Assembly: GCA_937899835.1 (NCBI GenBank)
Contig: CALCCE010000023.1
Location: 1-64,000 of the forward strand
Length of the DNA stretch: 64,000 bases
Reading direction: 5' to 3'
Source of the DNA: an uncultured Flavobacteriales bacterium
GTDB lineage: Bacteria > Bacteroidota > Bacteroidia > Flavobacteriales_G > Salibacteraceae
In this document: piece by piece, positions 54,801 to 64,000 of the stretch
Layout of the letters: the number at the start of each line of letters is the position of its first letter
Numbering within the stretch: position 1 is the stretch's first letter
Made by a program: the position numbers and the translations under genes
Notes under the pieces: generated by a model
What the model saw: the letters and a program-made list of their open reading frames with translations, nothing else
Told to the model about the DNA's origin: nothing
Databases searched by the model: none

Positions 54801-56090
54801 CTAACGCAGAAATAAGGGCCGTTTTAGCAAAGTACCATTGAGGTTTACGCGCACCAAATAGATGCCTTCCGGATACATTTCCATGTTGATAACGGTTTCT
54901 ACTCCGGTTAACCGGCGTTGGACCAAAAGGGTTTGCCCAGCCTTGTCAAAAACAGCAATAATGGCATCTGGCGACCAATCTTCGTTGTCAACCTTCAAGG
55001 TAATGATCTTTCCGGCGGCAAACAGTTTGGCATCACGAATGCGCACCTTGGGGTAATATCGATCATCGGGCGGTGGGGCCTCGGCTTTTGGTATGGGCGG
55101 TAGTTCCTGATCGGTTTTTGCTTTTTCAGTGGAAACGGTATTGGGGGTGGGTAACGGAGGGTTTTCCAACATCACCACGGGCGGACGCGTCAACTGCATT
55201 GGAGCAGAAACGGTATATCCCGGTTGTAGCCTCGACCCGGGGCGTGGCTTACTCCATACTACTAGGCAATAGCTCCGGTTTTCTTCAATCGCTTCGCCAA
55301 ACAAATCGGGCAAATTGGCCGGTAATTCGGTCCCCAGATCGCGCCCCTCGGGCACCAAGGTGAGGTAACGCAGTCGACTTTCGGGCATGAGGAGGTAATT
55401 GAGGTTGGCATCTGCCGGTGCCACGCTTACCCGGTATTCGAAAATGCCTGACTCATCCTCGGCGGGTAAAAAGTGCAGGTAAAAATCACTTGCATTGCCT
55501 GCATCTCCCACATCGGCAAGGTAGATGTTGGGCACGGTAGGCACCATAGGGCGCGTTGCTCCACGGTCTCCGGCTGCAATGGGTTTGTCCCGGGTGGTCT
55601 CAAAAGCATACCCGGTAACCACGAAAGCGTCTTCCGATTCGCGCAGTTCTACTTCTACCCAGGCATAATGTGCTCCATTATCCAATAAGAGTCGGCAAGC
55701 CAAATAGCCTTTCACAGTTTGAGGGGCATTGACTTCCGGCGATGAAAACCGCACGCTTTCACCCCCACCAGATATCCAATCTTCCAAAGAGGCATCAATG
55801 GTCGTACCTGCTTGCACCAACCGGGGTTCCACTAAGCCATCTTTTAATTTTCCGGCCACGGCATGCCCATCGAAAGTGCTTACCCGAAAGGTATTTTGCC
55901 GCAAGGGAACAAACAACCACAGCGCCAGATCGGCTTTGTTGTTTTGGTCCACATCAATCAAAAAGCGACTCAACGGACGGTTCTCAAAATGCGGAGGTTG
56001 TAAGGGGACGTAAATCACCTCCGCCCAAACCGGTAAGGCAAGCATACCAAAAAGGAAAAGGCAAAATAGACGGATCAAAGGGGCAGCCAT
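54801..56090 (-). CDS. Exported protein of unknown function with T9SS-like C-terminal domain
   Basis: The 429-residue product starts MAAPLIRLFCLFLFGMLALP (signal peptide to 'PVWA'); the in-frame start at 56135 is less likely. The body is beta-rich ('FLIDVDQNNKADLALWLFVP', 'DAFVVTGYAFETT', 'SDFYLHFLPAEDESGIFEYR') with a Pro/Thr/Lys-rich linker (about 320-350). The last 75 residues look like a T9SS sorting domain ('AIIAVFDKAGQTLLVQRRL', 'YPEGIYLVRVNLNGTLLKRP') but lack the usual FPNP motif. Early 'NKADLALWL' is similar to VCBS-type motifs. It lies between a GT2 and the DUF349 gene; I do not recognise the family. Confidence 0.75.
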   Translation of the reverse strand: MAAPLIRLFCLFLFGMLALPVWAEVIYVPLQPPHFENRPLSRFLIDVDQNNKADLALWLFVPLRQNTFRVSTFDGHAVAGKLKDGLVEPRLVQAGTTIDASLEDWISGGGESVRFSSPEVNAPQTVKGYLACRLLLDNGAHYAWVEVELRESEDAFVVTGYAFETTRDKPIAAGDRGATRPMVPTVPNIYLADVGDAGNASDFYLHFLPAEDESGIFEYRVSVAPADANLNYLLMPESRLRYLTLVPEGRDLGTELPANLPDLFGEAIEENRSYCLVVWSKPRPGSRLQPGYTVSAPMQLTRPPVVMLENPPLPTPNTVSTEKAKTDQELPPIPKAEAPPPDDRYYPKVRIRDAKLFAAGKIITLKVDNEDWSPDAIIAVFDKAGQTLLVQRRLTGVETVINMEMYPEGIYLVRVNLNGTLLKRPLFLR

Positions 56091-56118
56091 TGGTGGGATA
56101 AACGCTAAAACTATTGAA

Positions 56119-57066
56119 TTATTCGCCTTTAGCAACGGATTCCGGCCGATTGAAAATGGCGTCTCTCATCCCTTGGTTGCGCTGGTTGCTAATGTTGAGC
56201 AACAATACCCCGAGCACAAAAAAGCCAATGCACAGCATGGAAAGGTTAAGCAAGCCCAAAGCAATGGTACTGGTCCAGCCAGTGATGGCAGTTCCAGCAA
56301 TGAATTTTTGATACAACACATTGCCCATGGCCAATATAAACAACCCAAAAACGGCGATAAACAGCTTTAAAAAGACAAAAAGAAGGTCTTCGGCATATTC
56401 TACAAAGGATTTAAAGGCATGATAAAGCAACCCCTGAAGGTTCATTTTAGATTGCCCTTGCAGCCGGGGATCGCGGTCCCAGGTCACCGCCATTCTACTG
56501 GCTTTTTGTCGTGATAGAAAAGCCGGAAAATGGATGTAGGAACTAAAAACGGCATTTTCCAACACCTTGCGGTGAATCATGCAATAGTTGCCAAAGTTCA
56601 TTTGCTTGCCTGTGATGGCCCGAAAGAGGATGCGGTAGAAACGATAGAACAAACGAAAGGAAAGACTCTCGTTGCGCTTGCCTCTTTTTACGTGTACGAT
56701 CTCTGCATCCGAATGTTGAATCATCTCTAAAATGGCTTTGGGGTTGTCTTCCCCGTCGGAATCCATTATGATGAAATGATCGGTTGGCAAGGTCTTGGCA
56801 GCCAACATGCCTTGATAGATGGCTTGTTGGTGCCCTACATTGAAACGCAAGGTTACCGGATGTTTACTCAAGTTCCTGGCCTTGAACTCAAATGCCAGCA
56901 AAAGGTTCAAAGTGTTGTCGGCCGAGCAATCGTCTACCACCACCACATGAAAGTGTGTATCATTTCCTCCCAGGTGGTTTTCCAGCTGTTCCAAAAACCG
57001 GATCAGGGTGGTGTTTTCGTTATAAGCGGGCGTAATGATTGCTACGGAAGCAGGAGTAGAACTCAT
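56119..57066 (-). CDS. Family 2 glycosyltransferase with two membrane helices (GtrB-like)
   Basis: The 315-residue enzyme has a GT-A domain ('VAIITPAYNENTTLIRFLEQ', 'VVVDDCSADNT', metal site 'IIMDSDGEDNP', 'VKRGKRNESLSFRLF', 'NFGNYCMIHR') and two C-terminal membrane helices ('LFVFLKLFIAVFGLFILAMG', 'LSMLCIGFFVLGVLLL'). That layout is of GtrB/ArnC-type enzymes, which load a sugar onto undecaprenyl phosphate at the inner membrane. The DUF6311 membrane protein gene lies 75 bases upstream on the same strand, so the pair may form a donor-and-transfer module. Confidence 0.92.
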   Translation of the reverse strand: MSSTPASVAIITPAYNENTTLIRFLEQLENHLGGNDTHFHVVVVDDCSADNTLNLLLAFEFKARNLSKHPVTLRFNVGHQQAIYQGMLAAKTLPTDHFIIMDSDGEDNPKAILEMIQHSDAEIVHVKRGKRNESLSFRLFYRFYRILFRAITGKQMNFGNYCMIHRKVLENAVFSSYIHFPAFLSRQKASRMAVTWDRDPRLQGQSKMNLQGLLYHAFKSFVEYAEDLLFVFLKLFIAVFGLFILAMGNVLYQKFIAGTAITGWTSTIALGLLNLSMLCIGFFVLGVLLLNISNQRNQGMRDAIFNRPESVAKGE

Positions 57067-57141
57067 GTGGATGGAGAATGGCGCTTTTGGGTGGGGTAAA
57101 AATAAAGATTTAAGCCTTGCCAGTCCTCGAAGTAGCTTCCC

Positions 57142-59637
57142 TCATCGGATTTCGATGCTTTGAGTGCTCATTTGATGGACAGCACTTTCCCCAGGCGGTT
57201 GCACAATCACTCCTAAGGTATAGCTTCCCGGGGGAAGAAAGCGTTTTTTAATCTCCAACAAGAACCCCGAGGTGTCGTAATTAAAGCCAGTATTAAAGTA
57301 GGCGGTTACGTCTTGGCGCAACATAGAAATGGTTTCGGTCACCAGGTGCCCTTGGTCGCTGCTCCACACCACTTGTACCTCTCTTTCGGTCGCATCCCGG
57401 TCCATAAACATGGCCCAGCCACTGATTTTAATGCGATCGTTCAGGTCCGTCACGGTTTCTAAATTGGCACGCAATCGTCCATCGCCTGCGGGAGGCAACT
57501 GTTCCAACTTGCGCGGTCGAAACTCAGGCACCACCGTCAGTTCTTCCATATCGGGAAACTGATAGAAAATCGTATCTCCGGTAGCTTTACGAATGGCCAT
57601 GCCCAAAGCGTATACCCCTGCCGGTAGGTGGTGGGTATACACATAAGAATCGAAACCTGCCTGATCCAGGTTTTCGGCTTCAAAAAAACCGGTAACGTCT
57701 TTGCGTTCCGTAGATCGAACGGCCGCAAGGTAATTGCCAGTATGGTTGCTGAGGACCGCGAAAGTGGTATCTCCTTGATTGTTGGAGGTGCCGTTGGCAA
57801 AAGCCCAGCCTTGTAGCTGTATCACCCGGTTGGTATATCCAAAGCTTTCTAAATTATAACGAAAGGAGGCACTGTCCGATGCAGGTAAGGTCGCCGGAGC
57901 CCAATTCCCATGTCGGGCCAAAGCGTGGTATACCGAATCTACTTGGTGGGCATTGCTATCGGCCGTCGTATAGCTTACTTCCTGATTTCGAGAATCGTAG
58001 AGGTAATAATATCCATCCAAATAGCCTAAAATCAGTTTGCGGTTGAACAACAGCGGTTCAAAGGGCAACAAGTGCTCTTGGGTGGTAATGAAAAGTTCGT
58101 TAGAGTCCAACACCTCTTTCCCTAATCGCATCTGAAGTGTATCTAAATACTGGCGATTGATGCCCGTAGTTTCGCGCGCAACATAACCCATGGCAATGGG
58201 CTTTTCCTGTTGGAGCATTAGGAAGCAAAGGTCTTGGTAATCGCTCGGGTACAACAAATCGTTTTTATGGGGTGGATAAGTAATCACGCGGTCAAAGGGG
58301 GCTACCAGTTCGGCCCAGGCTTCATCATTTAGTGGAGCTGGCGAATAGGCGCCATATCCCAAATCTTTGCTGAAGAAAAGTTGGGTATCGTAAAACTGAA
58401 CACTACAAATGACTCCCAGGGTAATCAGTTTCGCAACCGTAGGCAGCTTCCAACGGCTGAGACCGATCAAAGCTCCCAACAACAACACATAGTACAACAG
58501 CCAGATAAACCGTCCACTGGCCCGAAAAATGCTCCCCAGTTTTTGTAGCGCCTCGGGGATAGGCACTTCTACCAATAGTCGATCGCCCCAGGTAAGTTGA
58601 TGGGTGATGGCAAAAACAGCATATCCCCCAACCAGCGGCAACAACAACCAGAGCGGTTTTGGTAATCCTTGTTTTTTCAAAATCCAACGGAACGACCAAT
58701 AACTGCACCCCACCAGTAAGAGTAGCATACCACCGAGGCCCAGGTAAGCATATCCTTCGTATTGTAAAGGACTATGGTACGGCAGGTGCTCAAAAAGGAA
58801 GGAATAACCGGCTGAATTGATGAAGGCATTGAGGTTGGTGCTGTACAAGCCATAGCTGTTGGCTACTTCCATGCTCACTTCATTGTTGAAACTGAGCATG
58901 CCCAGCACCATCCATGATAGCACTACACTGCCCATGGAGATGATGACGAAGCCACCCGCTTTCCACCAAGGGAGCAAGCGATCAATAAAGGCGTGGCGCA
59001 GTGGCAAAATGAGGTTGAAGCCTACTACAAACAAAAACAAGTAGGGATTGATAAGGGCCGCAATCACCACCAGCCCAATCTGTTTCCAATTGCATTGCAT
59101 CACACTTGCTTTCGCAACTGGCCGTAAGTAATAGTACAAAGAAGCCAACAGCAACCAATGAGCGGTAGTGGCTGGGTGGATTCCGCGATAGAATAACAAG
59201 GGATTTAATCCAACGAAAATGGCTGCCAAAATGAGGAGTGGCCCTGCTACCCGGTAGTGTTTGAGCAGACGAATGGTGAATGCACCAGTAAGCAAATGAC
59301 TGGTGAGAATATAGGCGCCCAAATACTGAAAAGTACCGGGAAGCAATCCGGAAAACACCTTGAAAAACAGCGCCAACAGCGGGATGGAATCCATATATCC
59401 TACGTTGGTTCCCGCCGGATAATTGATGTCTTCAATGGTGCCCAAGGGAAACTGCCAGGGGGCATCGCGAAAGTAGGCCCATCCCAAATAGTGTTGCCCC
59501 CAGTCGTGGTACACCTCCATGAGCCATTGAATGTTGGTGGGATCAATCACCGCCAGTCCATAACTCCAATGAAAGCCCAGCAAAATTCCCAAAAGGGAAA
59601 TGCCATACACCCACCGGTCTGAAAGGTTGCGCATCAT
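57142..59637 (-). CDS. DUF6311-like GT-C-type membrane protein with two C-terminal beta domains
   Basis: The 831-residue protein has about 12 membrane helices in the first 440 residues. The first loop carries 'DPTNIQWLMEVYHDWGQHYL', 'FRDAPWQFPLGTIEDINYPA' and 'YMDSIPLLALFFKVF', which from memory mark DUF6311 and have the acidic-loop layout of GT-C glycosyltransferases. A soluble part (440-600) is followed by two tandem beta domains of about 105 residues: each has 'GWAF' or 'GWAM', 'R.DVT.FF' or 'R.DVTAYF', a 'GF' turn and 'LP.G.Y.LG'. The start MMRNLSDRWVYG (59637) is chosen. With the GT2 gene downstream it probably attaches sugars to a lipid or surface molecule. Confidence 0.88.
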   Translation of the reverse strand: MMRNLSDRWVYGISLLGILLGFHWSYGLAVIDPTNIQWLMEVYHDWGQHYLGWAYFRDAPWQFPLGTIEDINYPAGTNVGYMDSIPLLALFFKVFSGLLPGTFQYLGAYILTSHLLTGAFTIRLLKHYRVAGPLLILAAIFVGLNPLLFYRGIHPATTAHWLLLASLYYYLRPVAKASVMQCNWKQIGLVVIAALINPYLFLFVVGFNLILPLRHAFIDRLLPWWKAGGFVIISMGSVVLSWMVLGMLSFNNEVSMEVANSYGLYSTNLNAFINSAGYSFLFEHLPYHSPLQYEGYAYLGLGGMLLLLVGCSYWSFRWILKKQGLPKPLWLLLPLVGGYAVFAITHQLTWGDRLLVEVPIPEALQKLGSIFRASGRFIWLLYYVLLLGALIGLSRWKLPTVAKLITLGVICSVQFYDTQLFFSKDLGYGAYSPAPLNDEAWAELVAPFDRVITYPPHKNDLLYPSDYQDLCFLMLQQEKPIAMGYVARETTGINRQYLDTLQMRLGKEVLDSNELFITTQEHLLPFEPLLFNRKLILGYLDGYYYLYDSRNQEVSYTTADSNAHQVDSVYHALARHGNWAPATLPASDSASFRYNLESFGYTNRVIQLQGWAFANGTSNNQGDTTFAVLSNHTGNYLAAVRSTERKDVTGFFEAENLDQAGFDSYVYTHHLPAGVYALGMAIRKATGDTIFYQFPDMEELTVVPEFRPRKLEQLPPAGDGRLRANLETVTDLNDRIKISGWAMFMDRDATEREVQVVWSSDQGHLVTETISMLRQDVTAYFNTGFNYDTSGFLLEIKKRFLPPGSYTLGVIVQPPGESAVHQMSTQSIEIR

Positions 59638-59742
59638 CTGTTTAGGAAGAGGATTGATGTGTTTAGGTAGTCTGGGGCATAGAAAACACAACTATCGCGC
59701 TGAATACCAACACTTTGTATAGTTCGTTTTGATAATTGGGCG

Positions 59743-59750
59743 CAAATATA
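59743..59750 (-). promoter_or_regulatory. Candidate -7 box for the DUF6311/GT2 genes
   Basis: TATATTTG on the minus strand is an exact TAnnTTTG match about 105 bases before the DUF6311 start. The expected -33 region is T-rich but has no clean TTTG. Confidence 0.4.
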
Positions 59751-59984
59751 AACATCTTAACTGTTAAAAAAGAGAGGACAATCAGCCGCGATCTACTGAT
59801 TCTTGGTGCGCTTCTATGCCTTGGTATGAATTATAGTCGGTAGGTCCTGTTGAACAAATCCCTGTCGAGGAAAGACAAAATTATAATTGCCAAGGCCTGT
59901 TGTAAAAGTTTTACAATTAGGACTTTACGTAAGAGCAACCTTAAAAGATGAAAGAAGCTTTCACAACATGGAACGATTATAGAC

Positions 59985-60190
59985 AAAAAAAGAGGACCCT
60001 AAAGTCCTCTTTTTAAACCCAACTACAATTCGGATATCGCTTCTTTGGCTTACTTCACATTTCTAATCCGAATCAATCAATGCTGCACAATTCGCTTTTG
60101 CTTAAATGGTAAGAACGTAATTAAAAACTCAACTAATCACCTTATTGAAAAGACCTTGCCAAAATTGGGTTTGCTTTTCTTTGTTCATTT
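59985..60190 (-). ncRNA. Small structured RNA candidate, unit 1
   Basis: On the minus strand the unit begins near TTGGCAAGGT, has an 8-base stem (ATTCGGAT / ATCCGAAT, 60028-60035 with 60066-60073) around a 30-base loop, then AGTTGGGT, then a terminator (AAAAAGAGGAC / GTCCTCTTTTT, 59987-60014) with a long T-run. Unit 2 shows the same order of elements with a different stem sequence. The 5' end is not defined. Confidence 0.4.
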
Positions 60191-60219
60191 GGTATCCTTC
60201 ACCTCTATACAATCGCAAC

Positions 60220-60236
60220 TGTCTAAATATTAGACA
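60220..60236. promoter_or_regulatory. Perfect palindrome before RNA unit 1
   Basis: TGTCTAA and TTAGACA are separated by ATA. The site lies about 30-40 bases before the presumed 5' end of RNA unit 1 on the minus strand, a position suited to an operator. Confidence 0.3.
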
Positions 60237-60314
60237 TCAGGATTAAAATGCACACTAACCCAAAATGGAATTTTTTTCCTTCGCGGTTTTGGCTTCTGCC
60301 TTTTGGATTCTTCC

Positions 60315-60346
60315 CATTTTGAAACATTTGATTCATTTTGAAACAT
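60315..60346. repeat. 13-base direct repeat with 19-base period
   Basis: CATTTTGAAACAT occurs at 60315-60327 and 60334-60346, separated by TTGATT. The 19-base period is close to two helical turns, so a pair of protein-binding sites is possible. Confidence 0.4.
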
Positions 60347-60516
60347 CATGTGTTTGCCTGTAAAGGGAAAGGCACATTTAAAAATGGGCGGTTCATGGCT
60401 TCTTTTGTGGGGAGGAATTTGTTTTTCTGGATGACACATAGGCATCTGTTTACCGAAGTAGGCATATATTAAAGTTATCTACTGGGTTTTAAAGTCCTCC
60501 TACTATCAACGGTAGT

Positions 60517-60690
60517 AAAAGAGGGCCGAAGCCCTCTTTTTCACCCAACTTACTGTTCGAGTCATCACAATTCATTTCCACTTAGTCTTTCGAACAGCTC
60601 TCTACAGTTGTTTCCAACATGCATAACTAATTAACCCGCACCACTAATAGGAAATACCTTGCCAACTAAGGAACAAGGATTGATTTTAGA
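60517..60690 (-). ncRNA. Small structured RNA candidate, unit 2
   Basis: On the minus strand: TTGGCAAGGT near 60670, an 8-base stem (CTGTTCGA / TCGAACAG, 60553-60560 with 60590-60597) around a 29-base loop, AGTTGGGT, then a terminator (AAAAGAGGGC / GCCCTCTTTT, 60517-60540, tetraloop CGAA on the plus strand, TTCG on the RNA). Stem sequence differs from unit 1 at several positions but pairing and spacing are kept. A 19-codon open frame inside it is not shared with unit 1. Confidence 0.4.
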
Positions 60691-60815
60691 CTCCCCGAAA
60701 CGCCTTAAAGCATTGATAAACAAATAGTAAGAAATTTTACTCAGGAATAAGACAGCACCATAGAGTGGCAGTCAAAGCTTCCAATTGGTGGAGAAACCCT
60801 CCACTTTTCGGAAAA

Positions 60816-61025
60816 TCAAGGCTCGTTTTCGTCAGAAGTAAATTCCTGATAAGCCTGCTCGCTGGAATCGAACAGTTGCTCTTCTTCCGTAATTCGTTGT
60901 TCCTCTATTTTAGAAATTACCTTGTGGTGGAAGCGTTCCTTGGCCAGGTCGCACCACAAAAGGAGGCTACCCACCACCGCCGAAGAACTGGCAATACAAA
61001 GTAAAACGATTAGAAAGCGCATCAT
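60816..61025 (-). CDS. Small membrane protein of unknown function
   Basis: The 69-residue product has one N-terminal membrane helix ('FLIVLLCIASSSAVVGSLLL') and a charged, Glu-rich tail ('ISKIEEQRITEEEQLF', 'YQEFTSDENEP'). The pattern fits a single-pass membrane protein with a cytoplasmic or periplasmic acidic tail. It lies 58 bases after clpB on the same strand, but the intervening space holds a strong terminator, so co-expression would need read-through. No family recognised. Confidence 0.55.
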   Translation of the reverse strand: MMRFLIVLLCIASSSAVVGSLLLWCDLAKERFHHKVISKIEEQRITEEEQLFDSSEQAYQEFTSDENEP

Positions 61026-61031
61026 TTGATC

Positions 61032-61073
61032 GAAAAGCTGTTCCAGGCCTACCTTCAGTTGCCTGGAACAGCT
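61032..61073 (-). terminator. Intrinsic terminator after clpB
   Basis: On the minus strand a perfect 13-base stem (AGCTGTTCCAGGC / GCCTGGAACAGCT, 61061-61073 with 61036-61048) is followed by TTTTCG. The loop is 12 bases. Confidence 0.75.
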
Positions 61074-61083
61074 GGTTTACAAC

Positions 61084-63708
<2,625 letters not shown>

Positions 63709-63950
63709 GGGTTCCGTGTTTGTGCCGTCTCCGACAGTTCGCACGGCATTTTGCAAAAACCTTTCCCTTCGCTTTTTTCGGAAAAATTGACAGCACCTTC
63801 GAAAATCATCCGACGATTTGACCGGCTATCTTTCTGAAAACTGGCGATTTGACACCTTCGGGGAGGTAGGAAGCACCTTAAGATTGATGAACAACCACTG
63901 AAAGTTCAACGCTCATGGACGGGAAACAGCCTGCTGCTCCAAATCACTGC

Positions 63951-64000
63951 TCAAATATCGGGTAAACCCATCACCACCGGATTATGCGTTCCATTCATGC
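63951..64000 (-). CDS. Possible C-terminal end of a gene cut by the window edge
   Basis: On the minus strand the last 16 codons read 'NGTHNPVVMGLPDI' then TGA. The stretch looks protein-like, but too little is visible to assign a family, and chance is possible. Confidence 0.25.
   Translation of the reverse strand, partial: MNGTHNPVVMGLPDI

Larger units (their letters stand above)
59751..60815. other. Long intergenic region with tandem RNA-like units, palindromes and direct repeats
   Basis: About 1.06 kb without a supported protein gene. Apart from the two RNA units (59985-60190 and 60517-60690) it holds the palindrome TTGTAAAAGTTTTACAA (59900-59916), the palindrome TGTCTAA-ATA-TTAGACA (60220-60236) and a 13-base direct repeat (60315-60346). 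Short open frames here have no family pattern. Confidence 0.5.

Overview
The window looks like a chromosomal segment of a member of the Bacteroidota. Five predicted exported proteins end in type IX secretion (T9SS) sorting domains. There are three TonB-dependent outer-membrane receptors, a one-piece hybrid two-component regulator with an AraC output, DUF6728, DUF4846, DUF6311 and DUF349 proteins, and candidate promoters of the TAnnTTTG type. Typical Bacteroidota neighbourhoods are present (phosphosulfolactate synthase / DUF368 / aroE, and aroQ next to xerD). The Ig-like 'LGNDTxxC' repeats suggest Saprospiria or a similar lineage, but that level is a guess. No rRNA, tRNA, CRISPR array, transposase or phage gene was seen.

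Layout. 0-7 kb: a truncated flotillin-like gene, then a minus-strand operon of TonB receptor (frameshifted), YfiR-like periplasmic protein and beta-propeller sensor kinase, with genes overlapping by 4 and 1 bases; it reads as a transenvelope signalling cassette. 7.2-11.5 kb: plus-strand operon TPR protein, ComA-like phosphosulfolactate synthase, rhodanese, DUF368 polyprenyl-phosphate transporter, shikimate dehydrogenase. 11.5-17.7 kb: two small minus-strand genes (one of 54 codons), uvrB, a GH53 galactanase lipoprotein, Hsp20, an AraC regulator and a secreted SRPBCC protein. 17.8-24.4 kb: one 2194-residue T9SS surface protein with three beta-helix blocks and five Ig-like repeats.

25-33.6 kb looks like an accessory module: a small DUF6958-like gene, a TPR/histidine kinase/receiver/AraC regulator, and two tandem paralogous secreted propeller proteins. 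Diverged 135-base direct repeats lie at its two sides, and a pair of 10-base direct repeats spaced exactly 21 bases lies just after the regulator gene, as expected for an AraC-type binding site. 33.6-42.7 kb: an outer-membrane beta-barrel protein, phenylalanine 4-hydroxylase with a terminator-like hairpin against its start codon, a DUF6503-like lipoprotein, aroQ, xerD, a 7TMR-DISM/SpoIIE phosphatase, a rhodanese and a frameshifted YcxB-like gene. 42.7-45.3 kb: a structured RNA candidate and a TonB receptor.

46-59.6 kb is almost all minus strand: two GT2 glycosyltransferases, a DUF6311 membrane protein with two tandem C-terminal beta domains, a DUF349 protein, an OmpA-like protein, an SGNH hydrolase with T9SS tail, a secreted protein with caspase-like motifs, a TPR protein and DUF4846. 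59.7-60.8 kb has no convincing protein gene but holds two tandem, diverged copies of what looks like a small structured RNA on the minus strand, each ending in a strong terminator. The window closes with a small membrane protein gene and clpB.

Best candidates for something undescribed: the tandem RNA pair near 60 kb, the structured RNA at 43.2 kb, the repeat-flanked 8-kb regulator/secreted-propeller module with its 21-base-spaced sites, and the caspase-like secreted protein. All function calls come from reading the sequence by eye; no database search was run.
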